Origin: JAKOVR01 sp031415655
GTDB taxonomy: Bacteria > Actinomycetota > Acidimicrobiia > Acidimicrobiales > Acidimicrobilacustridaceae
NCBI GenBank assembly: GCA_031415655.1
Contig: JANOSD010000146.1
Location: 1 to 64,000, forward strand
DNA: 64,000 nucleotides
Reading direction: 5' to 3'
In this document: one piece after another, positions 52,379 through 61,019 of the stretch
Position numbering within the stretch: the first letter of the stretch is position 1
Layout of the letters: each line of letters opens with the position of its first letter
Notes under the pieces: model-generated
Databases searched by the model: none
Told to the model about the DNA's origin: nothing
The model's input: the letters and a program-made list of their open reading frames with translations, nothing else
Translations under genes and position numbers: made by a program

Positions 52379-53200
52379 TCAAAGAGCTCCGGTCAGAGCA
52401 CCTTCGCCATGCTTTTCCCATCGAATGACGGTGAGCGGCCGGCCGCACCTCACCGCCGAGGCGGCGCCTCGTTCGTTGCGTTGATCGGATCGACTAAAGG
52501 CTCGATGGTGGCGGGCAGAAGGCGGCGGGGTGTGGAACGTGACATCATCGACCAACTTCTCGATCGAATCACCACCCGGGTCGTCGAGCCAGTCGAGCGT
52601 CATCGCCGTCATCGCCCCGACAAGAGCGACTGCGTTTCGTCTTGGAGCCGGTCCGGTCGTTTCGATGGTTCCGACGGGAAATGGGACGGCCCCGGCGGCC
52701 CCGAGGTCGGGGTGCGCAGTAGCGAAGCGCTGCAACCCCTCGACCATGCCGACCTGGAACTCGCGCGCAAGCGCAGTCACCCGAGGGCTCACCCCCACCG
52801 ACTCGATCAGCACAACGCGGGCCACTTGCCGGTCCCCCACCGCGGTACGGACCCAGCCGTCGACCGTGGGCCGGACCGCGTCATCGGTCTGGAGGTTGCG
52901 GATGAACGCCTCACGATCGGCGCTGAACCGCTTGATCATCTCCTTGTCAAGGTCGACAAGGAGCTCTTCTTTCGAGGTGTAGAGATCATAGGAACTATTG
53001 GTTCCGACACCGGCCTTCTTGCAGAGCGCCTCGACGGTCGCGCTGGGGTAGCCCGGCGTCCCAAAAAGCTCGAGAGCGGCCTCCAGGACGAGACGACGGC
53101 GCTCCGCTGTCCGCCCTTCGGAATCACGCCCGAGCACACGACGGGTCCTTCGGGACGCCGGCTCGGTTGACACATCCCCAGGCGAGACAGAAGGGGTCAC
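52379..53200 (-). CDS. TetR-family transcriptional regulator
   Basis: Up to 273 residues from ATG 53200. HTH region: AERRRLVLEAALELFGTPGY, PSATVEALCKKAGVGTNSSY, DLYTSKEELLVDLDKEMIKR. Ligand domain: VARVVLIESVGVSPRVTALA then REFQVGMVEGLQRF, typical of TetR_C. The C-terminal 45 residues (HTPPPSARHHRAFSRSDQRN onward) are Arg-rich and may be a non-native extension caused by a lost stop codon. It is divergent from the eroded frame carrying (GCCGG)6. Confidence 0.82.
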   Translation of the reverse strand: MTPSVSPGDVSTEPASRRTRRVLGRDSEGRTAERRRLVLEAALELFGTPGYPSATVEALCKKAGVGTNSSYDLYTSKEELLVDLDKEMIKRFSADREAFIRNLQTDDAVRPTVDGWVRTAVGDRQVARVVLIESVGVSPRVTALAREFQVGMVEGLQRFATAHPDLGAAGAVPFPVGTIETTGPAPRRNAVALVGAMTAMTLDWLDDPGGDSIEKLVDDVTFHTPPPSARHHRAFSRSDQRNERGAASAVRCGRPLTVIRWEKHGEGALTGAL

Positions 53201-53509
53201 CTTCGGACAACGAGGCCCGTTCGTGGCAAAGGAGCGATTTCTCCTACCGGTCGTACCTCGGCACAGATCTCGCCCGCCTCGACACCAACCTCGTCGTCGA
53301 GTACCTATTGGACGGCATGGGCGCGTACGAGATCAACACCGCCGGGCCGGGCCGGGCCGGGCCGGGCCGGGTGCGCACGGGCAGCCTCCCGGGCTACCGC
53401 CACCTTCCGGTGCCGTGGGACACCTGATCGCACCGAACCAGGGAGACTAACCAGAAGATTGATTCGTGTGTTCTGCAACGTGTGTTCTGCATCGTGTGTA
53501 TTGATTCGC
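53201..53509 (+). other. Eroded short frame with (GCCGG)6 repeat, upstream of dabB
   Basis: A plus frame (53167-53427) contains FSYRSYLGTDLARLDTNLVV then EYLLDGMGAYEINTAGPGRA with sound codon bias, but no family is recognised and it overlaps the TetR start. It includes (GCCGG)6. A 14-bp near-repeat (cgtgtgttctgca at about 53465 and 53479) precedes the dabB start. Probably a remnant plus leader DNA. Confidence 0.4.
53341..53370. repeat. (GCCGG)6 pentanucleotide repeat
   Basis: Six perfect copies of a 5-bp unit. A gain or loss of one copy would shift any reading frame through it. Located in the small frame between TetR and the dabB remnant. Confidence 0.95.
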
Positions 53510-54848
53510 GTGAGCCAAACGACGACCTTGTCCCTTGCCTTCTTCGCCCTCGGCGCTCCCCTGACCATCGCCGCCGTGGCTGCCCTTGCCCGGTCCGAGG
53601 CCGGCCTACGCCCCGGCGGGTCGAACAGATCGAAACGTGGGCGGCGTGGTGCGGCGTGGTCGTCGCCATCCTCACGGCCTCAACAGTTGCGGTGAGTGGG
53701 GCGGTGGAGTCGCCCACGGTCGGCATCTCGAGGCTTGGCCTGTCGATTCGGCTCGACGCCCTCAGCACGATCATGTTGACGATGATCGCCCTCCTGGCCG
53801 TGGTGATCCTCCGTAACAGCGTCAAGTACCTGGCCGTGCTGGTCGCCGCATGGATCGGCACGAGCCTGGGCCTGCACGGTCTGTTGGTCTCCTACCCTGA
53901 GCGGCGCCTGGCCGTCATCGCCGCCTGCAAGAAATTCCCCCTCACCCGCATGGGTGAGGCCTTCTTGGTGCTCGGCGCCGCGCTGCTGTTCCAGAAGTTC
54001 GGAACCGGGAACCTCGAGACGATCTTCACCGCCGCCCGAGAGGCCGGTGGGGGGTGGCTGGTCCTTCGGCGCTCTCGAAGCAGCGGCCGTGTGCCTGTGC
54101 ATCGCCGCCCTGCTGAAGTCGGCCAACTTCCCCACCCATGGCTGACTGATTGAGGGGATGGAGATCCCCCGCCGGTGACGGCCGTCCTGCCCGCCGGCAT
54201 CCTCAACGCCGGCCCTTCCTGGCTATCCGCATGGCCTTCGTCGCCGACGGCGCACCACAGGCCCAGACGATCCTCATCGCCCTCGGGGGCTTCACCGCCG
54301 TGTTCGGCTCGGTCGTCCTGCTCACCCAACCCTCGGTCGAGGCCGGGCTGACCTACTCCAGCATGGCCCGCACGGGATTCAGCCTCATGCTGTAGGGATG
54401 GGCGCCCACGCCGTCGCGCTCTGCACTTTGTCGCCCACTTCTTTTACAAGGCCCATGCCTTCCTGTCCTCGGGCAGCGTGATCGACGAGGTCCGCGCCGA
54501 CAACGTCACCCTCCCCGCTCGTTTCGGCAGCCCTATCCGTATCGCCACCAGCACTGGCATCGCCCTCGGGCTCTACGTCGCCATCGCCGCCCGCTGGCGG
54601 GTCAACCCGTTCGACGATCCGGCGGTCTTCGCCATCGGGTGTCATCCCGGTGCTGGGCACCTCGCACATCATCGCGCCGGCCCTCGACTCCACCGGGGAG
54701 CTCGCCGGAACCACACGGGCTTCCTTCCTTGTGGCGGTGGTCACCACCTCCTTCTTCGCCCTGGAAGCCGGCGCCTATCAACTCCTCCGCACGACGGTCC
54801 CCGACGGCGTGGGCGCCAACTCCGTCCAAGTCGTGGTGATCGCCGTCT
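53510..54848 (+). pseudogene. dabB: DabB-like (NuoL-family) inorganic-carbon transporter subunit, decayed
   Basis: From GTG 53510: LSLAFFALGAPLTIAAVAAL, then, after a frame change, LGLSIRLDALSTIMLTMIAL and LVAAWIGTSLGLHGLLVSYP, ERRLAVIAACKKFPLTRMGE, AFLVLGAALLFQKFGTGNLE. The WIxTSLxLHxLLxxYPER and KKF blocks are characteristic of DabB rather than of NuoL. It goes on through TYSSMARTGFSLML, TAG 54393, frame change, HFVAHFFYKAHAFLSSGSVI DEVRADN and VIPVLGTSHIIAPALDSTGE to about 54848. Several hundred codons and frames are disturbed. The complex moves bicarbonate/CO2 energised by the membrane potential. Confidence 0.82.
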
Positions 54849-55564
54849 TGAGGCCAATGCCCGAGTCGCCGCCGCCATCCTCAACGACGCCGACGTTCGG
54901 GCCGGGCTGGTCGAACGGGGCATCCACATCCCCGACGACACCTGGTTCGTCGCCGGCCAGCACAACACCACCACCGACGATGTCGAGCTCTTCGACGACG
55001 CCCTCCCGCCGCAGCACCGACTGGGCCCAGGTCCGGCCCGAGTGGGGCCAATCCGGGGGCCGAGCCTTCATCCTCGCACTGAGGAGCCGCACCGAAGGCC
55101 GCGACCTGGCCGGTTACTCGTTCTTGCACTCCCACGACTGGCGTCAGGACGACGACTTCGGCGTGCTGCAGCTCGTCATGACGGCGCCGATAGTGGTGTG
55201 AAGCTGGATCAGCCTGCGGTACTACGCCTCCACCGTCGACAACGAGCTCTACGGCTCGGGCAACAAGATGCTCCACAACGTCGTGGGCCGCATGGGGATC
55301 CTCGAAGGTACCGCTGGCGACCTCCGGTCCGGCCTGCCCTGGCAGTCGGTGCACGACGGCGAGGGGCTCCAGCACGAGCCGTTCCGCCGAAACGTCTTCA
55401 TCGAAGCCCCGATCGACGCCATGAACGACGTGCTCGCCGCCAACCCCTCGGTACGCCATCGGGTCGACAACCCGTGGCTCCGCCTGCTGGCCATGGACGA
55501 CGCCGGCACGCCGTCACGCCGCTACACCGGCGACCTGCAATGGGAGCCCATCACGCCGGCGTAA
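54849..55564 (+). pseudogene. dabA: DabA-like (DUF2309) inorganic-carbon transporter subunit, C-terminal remnant
   Basis: Starts in mid-protein with EANARVAAAILNDADVRAGL, VERGIHIPDDTWFVAGQHNT TTDDVELFDD, then a frame change, RTEGRDLAGYSFLHSHDWRQ, LQLVMTAPIVV, an in-frame TGA at 55199-55201, SWISLRYYASTVDNELYGSG, LPWQSVHDGEGLQHEPFRRN and a C-terminus to 55564. The HNTTTD, SFLHSHDWRQD, YYASTVDN and LPWQSVHDG blocks are signatures of DUF2309. The N-terminal 550-600 residues with most zinc ligands are missing; the remnant is fused directly to the dabB end. Confidence 0.85.
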
Positions 55565-55587
55565 ACCCGGCTTGACGCCAGCACCCG

Positions 55588-58386
55588 TCAGCTGAAGTAG
55601 CCGACGGAGTCGACAACCACGTCGATGACTCCGGAGTTGTTGCGGAGGTTGAGCAGCCCACCGAGCGACACCCCGGTCACGGCGGCGTTCGCCCTCACAC
55701 TGCCAGCGGGGAGGTTCAGGCTCGAAGCCATGGGTAGCGCCACCCCGGCGGGCCATGCGGTGAGGTGCGTGGTGGTGGTCGGCAGCACGCCGGTGACGTT
55801 CAGAACAACGGCTCCGGCACCGACCGGCGCGGCAGCGGAAACAGAGCGGGATTCACCGTCGCCGAAGGGAGTCGGGGCTGGACTCGTTGCGCGGGTATCG
55901 AGAACACGCTGCGGTCGGGCGGCGGTGAAGCGCAGACCATCGGGAGACGTCGAGAACCAACCCGTTACATCGGCAATCACGTCGGCAGTGCCGGCACTGT
56001 TGCGCAACGCCAACATCCCTCCGGGACCGAGTTTGACAACGGCCAAGTTGGCGATCGTGTCGCCGGCCAACCAGTTCAGGTTGGAGGCCTCGGGGGCGGG
56101 AGCACCGCCCCCGAACGCCACGAGGTGCGACGCGGCGCTCGCACCCGTGACGGTGAGGTGGACCACGACCGCATCGGCATCATCGGGGATGCCGGCCACG
56201 CCGCCGACGGCGACGGTGCGTGTCTCCCCGGCGCCGAACGGGACTGCCGGCCCACCGATCGTGGAACCCGGTCGCGTGTCGAGCAATCGCGCCGGCGTCA
56301 TCGGAGTGAAGCCATTGCCGCACGGACAGTTGACCGGAACGGTCGGATCAATAACACCATCGTCGTACCAGCCGGCAAGGTCGATGATCACGCCTGTGTC
56401 GCCCGAGTTGTTGCGCAGGACCACGTCGCCACCGGTACCGACGGCCACCGTGGCCAAGTTGGCGATCGTGCGACCCGGGGGAAAGTTGAGGTTCGATACA
56501 CCGGGATCGGGATGCCCAGCAGGCGAGAGCGTGAGGTGGCTTTGGGCCGTCGGTTGGTCGGCGGTGACGTTGAGAACGACGGCCGTTACGTGCGGGTGCG
56601 GAAGTCCGGGGATCGCGCTGAGCGCCACGGTGCGGGTCTCGTTGGGGCCCAGCGGCAAGGCCGTCGTGCCCAGGCCCGTGCGGGTGTCGAAGATGCGCGA
56701 CGGCGTGATGGGGTGATACCCGGCCTTCACGGCCTCCACTGCGCCGCTGTCGCAGCCCGCCCCTTGCGGCCGGGCAACTCCCCGCTGGTCGCTACCCGAA
56801 CACGAGGCCGCACTGGAAGGCTGGCGGTCGATGGCAACCGAACGCGAACCGGGTAGGCGGGTGAGCGTCGGACCACCGTTGTCGGCCAGCGGCCCGAGTT
56901 CGTTTGGCACGCCAACGGCGTCGGTGGCCAAAGGAGCGGCCAAACACGATGAGTCGCCCACCACGTTGGCTCCCAGCGAGGTGTTCGGAATGCTGAGAAG
57001 CACGCATGCCGGAGCCACAGCGCCGGCGTCGCCGACGATCGACGCCTCCACATCGAGGGAACCGTAACGAGCGTCCGGGGACCAAATTAGCTCGTGGTCG
57101 ATCGGACGGCCTTGGGCAGTGACGTTACCGACCAAGGTGACATGGTCGAGCCGAAGATCGACCCGCTGACTCGAAACTGGATTCGAGTTGTACGCCACCA
57201 GGCCACCGTCGTTGCCCGTGATCGTGGATCGCGTGATGGTGGTCGACCCCGACTGGATCAGCCCGGCTCCACCAACGTTGCCGGTGATCAAGCTCTGATC
57301 GATGGTGCCGGCCCCATCGAAACCTCCGGCGACGGTGGCGGAGTGGTTGTCGGTCACCCGCACCCGGTCGAGCGTCATCGACGCACCACCGACCAGTCCC
57401 CCGACGTACCGACCCCAGTTGTTGCCCACGGTCGAATCATGCAATTCGAGCGGGACGGCCACGATACCTCCAAAAGACCCTCCAGCGTTGCCAGTGACCG
57501 TGAGCCGCGTGCCGTGCAGGGCCCGTGCATTGCGGCCTGGGACGTACATGCTGATTCCGCCCGCGTTGCTTCCTAACCCTGGCCCGTTGGGATACGTGGG
57601 CGGAAACGCAATGCCCGAAATGTTGTTGCCGGTGACCGAGGAATCGGTGATGGTGAGCTCCCGAGACGCTCCCAAGATGCCCCCGGCCTTGAGCTCCATG
57701 ACCGCCGTCGCGGAACCATTGCCGCTGATGGTGGAGCCGGTCACGGTGAAGGTGCCACCGGTTTGTTTGTCGGTGATTCCGGCCCCGAAGACAGTTCCCG
57801 AGATCGTCGACGATGTGACCGCCAACGACCCGTTGCCAAAGGTGGTCACGGCGGCGGGATCGGGAACGACGAGAGGCGAGGTGGACACACCGGTCGCTCC
57901 CGTCACCGTGCTCGACTCGAGGGTTAAGGACGCGCCGGCGAACACGGCAATGCCGCCCGTCCCCGTGCCTCCGGTGATCGTGGTGGCCACGATCTCGAGG
58001 CCGCCAGTCCCAACCAGGGAATGAATCACCCGTTCACCGGCACAGGTCTGGTTGATCGTGGCCCCCGCCCCCTCGATCATCACCAGATGAGACCCGGTGA
58101 AGTCGAGGTCGCCCGAGGCGTTGGCATCCTCGGTCGCCGCGCACGAAGTAAGCGCATAGGAGGCGCCCGCCGCCAGCTGGATGGTGGCCGGCTCGGAAGC
58201 GAGATTGGCGGAATCGACCGCCGCCCGCAACGAACCGGCACCACCGTCGGCCGTTGTGGTCACGTTGAAAACCACCGCGGCCGATGCGGGAATTGGCGGT
58301 GCCAACACCCCCAACGTCCCTACCACGCTGACGGACAAGAGCAGCCTCACGGTTCGTCCGCCCGTACCCTTGTCGTTCTTCCTCAT
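55588..58386 (-). CDS. Secreted beta-helix surface protein with three C-terminal DTR repeats
   Basis: A 932-residue intact protein. Signal peptide TVRLLLSVSVVGTLGVLAPP IPASA; then a right-handed parallel beta-helix of about 500 residues beginning with the FNVTTTADGGAGSLRAAVD motif common in CSLREA-type surface proteins and ending LADNGGPTLTRLPGSRSVAI. After SGAVEAVKAG come three repeats of about 115-120 residues, each starting PSRIFDTR / PARLLDTR / PQRVLDTR and containing AVVLNVT, SNLN/SSLN, NLA and VDxxGYF-like ends. These domains occur at the end of many Acidimicrobiia exported proteins. Likely a cell-wall or matrix adhesin. RBS AGAGGAA precedes ATG 58386. Confidence 0.88.
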   Translation of the reverse strand: MRKNDKGTGGRTVRLLLSVSVVGTLGVLAPPIPASAAVVFNVTTTADGGAGSLRAAVDSANLASEPATIQLAAGASYALTSCAATEDANASGDLDFTGSHLVMIEGAGATINQTCAGERVIHSLVGTGGLEIVATTITGGTGTGGIAVFAGASLTLESSTVTGATGVSTSPLVVPDPAAVTTFGNGSLAVTSSTISGTVFGAGITDKQTGGTFTVTGSTISGNGSATAVMELKAGGILGASRELTITDSSVTGNNISGIAFPPTYPNGPGLGSNAGGISMYVPGRNARALHGTRLTVTGNAGGSFGGIVAVPLELHDSTVGNNWGRYVGGLVGGASMTLDRVRVTDNHSATVAGGFDGAGTIDQSLITGNVGGAGLIQSGSTTITRSTITGNDGGLVAYNSNPVSSQRVDLRLDHVTLVGNVTAQGRPIDHELIWSPDARYGSLDVEASIVGDAGAVAPACVLLSIPNTSLGANVVGDSSCLAAPLATDAVGVPNELGPLADNGGPTLTRLPGSRSVAIDRQPSSAASCSGSDQRGVARPQGAGCDSGAVEAVKAGYHPITPSRIFDTRTGLGTTALPLGPNETRTVALSAIPGLPHPHVTAVVLNVTADQPTAQSHLTLSPAGHPDPGVSNLNFPPGRTIANLATVAVGTGGDVVLRNNSGDTGVIIDLAGWYDDGVIDPTVPVNCPCGNGFTPMTPARLLDTRPGSTIGGPAVPFGAGETRTVAVGGVAGIPDDADAVVVHLTVTGASAASHLVAFGGGAPAPEASNLNWLAGDTIANLAVVKLGPGGMLALRNSAGTADVIADVTGWFSTSPDGLRFTAARPQRVLDTRATSPAPTPFGDGESRSVSAAAPVGAGAVVLNVTGVLPTTTTHLTAWPAGVALPMASSLNLPAGSVRANAAVTGVSLGGLLNLRNNSGVIDVVVDSVGYFS

Positions 58387-58615
58387 TGCCCGTTCCTCTC
58401 GTCGCCCCAACTAGTCCAGAACATACCCGATTGCCGGGCGGTCTGGCGATTGACGACGCCGGCATGAAACCGGCGTCGCTGTTGTACTGACCAGGTCTCG
58501 ATCCAGGTGAGGACATTTGCAAGAGAGTTCACGCGTGCCGGCATCCGGATCAGACTGAAACGGGGATGGCACGCTCGCGCCTAACCATGAGTGGAGCGGG
58601 CCGTAGTGTTCGGCG

Positions 58616-59479
58616 ATGCAACGTAAACGCCACGATGTCGAGTTCACCTCCCATGGCGCCACGCTGCGCGGTTGGCTCTACCCCGCCACCGGCGATGCTC
58701 CCGGGCCGGGCGTCGTCATGGCCCATGGCCTGACGGCTGTGCGAGAGATGTTCCTCGATCGCTACGCCGAGGCGTTCGCCGCGGCCGGCTTCACGACTCT
58801 CGTTTACGACCATTTTGGCTTCGGATCGAGCGACGGCGAACCCCGCCAGTGGCCTTCACCAAAAGTGCAGCTCGAGGGCTACCGCCACGCCGTCGCGTGG
58901 CTCAGAACGCAGGCATCGGTCGACCCCCACCGCATCGGCATCTGGGGCTCGAGCTTCTCCGGCGGCGAGGTCATCATCCTCGCCTCCGAGGACCTACCCA
59001 TTGCCTGCGCGGTAGCCCAGGTGCCGGCGTTCGCCGAGGGCGGGGCCGGCCTCCCCACTGGTGCACTGGCCGCCATCACCGAGGCCCTCGAGCAAGGCCG
59101 CGACGATCTGGTCCTGCCGGCGACAACGCCAAACCCCGACGGCAACGGCATCATGTTCGAAGACGGTGCGCACGCATGGATGAGACGGGTCTCGGCCGAG
59201 CGGGCACCGACCTGGCGCAACGAGGTACGCGTCAGTGCGCTCCTCGAACCCTTTCGCCCCATCGACCACCTGGCCCACGCCAAAGTGCCGCTCCTGCTCC
59301 TCGTCGCCCCGGCTGACACCATCACGCCACCAGGTCCGGCCATGGCCCTCGCCGCGGCCACGCCGCTCGTGGAGGTCGTAGACATCCCCGGCGGACACTT
59401 CGACGCCTACGAGTCCTCGTTCACGGCATCCGTTGAACCCACCGTGGCCTTCTTCCATCGCCACCTCGACGGGCACTGA
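58616..59479 (+). CDS. Alpha/beta-hydrolase (dienelactone-hydrolase-like)
   Basis: A 287-residue intact protein. VEFTSHGATLRGWLYPATGD, GVVMAHGLTAVREMFLDRYA (oxyanion region), RIGIWGSSFSGGEVIILASE (nucleophile Ser in GSSFSGG), LLLLVAPADTITPP (acid) and IPGGHFDAYESSF (His). The architecture is that of the large hydrolase group including acetyl xylan-esterase-like and X-Pro-like enzymes. No signal peptide. Substrate unknown. Stands alone between the beta-helix gene (divergent) and a gene-poor stretch. Confidence 0.88.
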   Translation: MQRKRHDVEFTSHGATLRGWLYPATGDAPGPGVVMAHGLTAVREMFLDRYAEAFAAAGFTTLVYDHFGFGSSDGEPRQWPSPKVQLEGYRHAVAWLRTQASVDPHRIGIWGSSFSGGEVIILASEDLPIACAVAQVPAFAEGGAGLPTGALAAITEALEQGRDDLVLPATTPNPDGNGIMFEDGAHAWMRRVSAERAPTWRNEVRVSALLEPFRPIDHLAHAKVPLLLLVAPADTITPPGPAMALAAATPLVEVVDIPGGHFDAYESSFTASVEPTVAFFHRHLDGH

Positions 59480-60248
59480 CATCACTACGCAGCCAACGTG
59501 AAGCATCTGCCATCGGGGCGGATGAAGGCAGCGATCAGACCGGAGAACCAATGCTTCGACTGCCCACGAACCGGTTTGCCCGGGTCACTCTCGGATGTGA
59601 CCGGCTCGGTCAATCGATCTTGGCCGACGAGTCTGCGAGCGTTGAGAACGCGTCGTCCTCGGGACCGCCGGCCCCCGAGCGTGGCGCCGCCGCTCTCGTC
59701 CGCAGTCTCCAAGCAAAGGACTCGAGTCGAACCGATCCATGACGGGTGACCGGTACGCTCCGGTTACGACGCCGGGATACCGAGCAAATCGGCGATCGCT
59801 GTGTCCCGGTCTTCATCCGCGTTCGGTCGCTCCGTCGCCCCGCACCGACGCTAACAATCGTTCCCGACCAGCGTCGTGACGATCGTCGGCTCCGCGTTTG
59901 CGGTCGGCTGTCGTCCTCAGTGTTTCGAGCACCGATTCGGGGCCGGGGCAATGATCGACGCCGGGAGCAGAGATTGCTCGGTTGGATCAAGGTACTTCCC
60001 CAACTCGTCGCGTTCGTCGGCGACACGATCACGCTCCACGTAGACCGTGTCGCGTTCACAAGCGGCACGATCTCGGGCCTCGTCCACGGATGCATCGTCC
60101 TGGGTTCGAGAAGTTCGGCTTCGAGAGGCCCGGATCGCCGATCATGGCTTGCCTCCGAACGGGCCGGACCGAGGGTCGCACTGCCGGGTCGCGTCGCTCG
60201 CCCCGGGCTGACCCCGGGGCGAAGCGATGGAGACGGAGAACCGATGGA
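59480..60248. other. Gene-poor region (about 770 bp)
   Basis: No convincing gene. The best trace is minus, about 60110-59930: ARDRAACERDTVYVERDRVA then DERDELGKYLDP, an ERD-repeat coiled coil like those preceding GAF or GGDEF domains in actinobacteria, ending in TGA with no continuation. Other open frames translate to Arg/Ser/Pro-rich sequence. It appears to be eroded coding DNA. Confidence 0.5.
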
Positions 60249-60842
60249 TCACACCAGCACGGGGAAACGTTTGACCAACGGCACTCGAGCCCAGCGCCTG
60301 CCAAGTCCAGCCGTGTCACCAGCATGCATCAGGGCAAGCCCGATGAGCACCACGGCATAGACAAGATGGTCGTCGAGGAACGGGTTCGTGGCGATCGGAA
60401 GAACGGCGGCCCACATGAAGACCAGCAATGCGGTGCCCGTCGCGGCAGCGATGCGCATCCCCACGCCAAGCATCAATGCCACGCCAATTCCGAGGAGTCC
60501 GGCCATGAAGAGCCAGTCGGCCGGGGTTCCGGCGATGGCGTGGAACGGTTCCGAAAATGGACCCTTCACGCCGTTCAGAAAACCGCTTGAGGGGGATCCA
60601 CCGTTCAGCCAGGCCCTCGCCGATGGCGTCGCATGGTCGAGACCGACGAGCTTGTCGATGAATGCCCAAAGGAACACAAATCCGAGGGCGACGCGGGCAA
60701 GTGCAAACGTGTAGCGAGCAGCAACCTGCTCCCGGCTTTCGACGACCTCGTCGGGAAGGATTTCGATGTCTGAACTCGCCGCGCTCGCTCTGGCGTCGAC
60801 CGCATGGCGAGATTTGGCTGGTGTGGCTTCGATGACTGTCAT
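60249..60842 (-). CDS. DoxX-family membrane protein
   Basis: A 197-residue intact protein from GTG/ATG 60842. A charged N-terminus of about 45 residues precedes four membrane helices: FALARVALGFVFLWAFIDKL, DWLFMAGLLGIGVALMLGVG, AATGTALLVFMWAAVLPIAT and HLVYAVVLIGLALMHAGDTA. The pattern fits DoxX/DoxD-like proteins (thiosulfate:quinone oxidoreductase-related, or thiol stress). It is followed downstream by the gene-poor region. Confidence 0.87.
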   Translation of the reverse strand: MTVIEATPAKSRHAVDARASAASSDIEILPDEVVESREQVAARYTFALARVALGFVFLWAFIDKLVGLDHATPSARAWLNGGSPSSGFLNGVKGPFSEPFHAIAGTPADWLFMAGLLGIGVALMLGVGMRIAAATGTALLVFMWAAVLPIATNPFLDDHLVYAVVLIGLALMHAGDTAGLGRRWARVPLVKRFPVLV

Positions 60843-61019
60843 GGCGAGCCTTTCGATTGTCGACGACCGAGGCGGTCGCTCTCCTTCTAAACACCACTGA
60901 CGCCGTCCGCGATTGCGTTGGACGAAGTCCCAGATCGGCGGGACTCTGATCCTCTACCCCAGTAGGCGAACACCAGAACACCGAATACCCACCGAGCCAT
61001 GTTTGATCGCTTCGGGCGG

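Noticed and set aside
52295..53170. 291-codon plus-strand ORF
   Set aside because: Antisense shadow of the TetR regulator; His/Arg-rich translation without motifs.
55625..56716. 363-codon plus-strand ORF
   Set aside because: Antisense shadow of the beta-helix protein; Pro/Ala/Thr-rich low-complexity translation.
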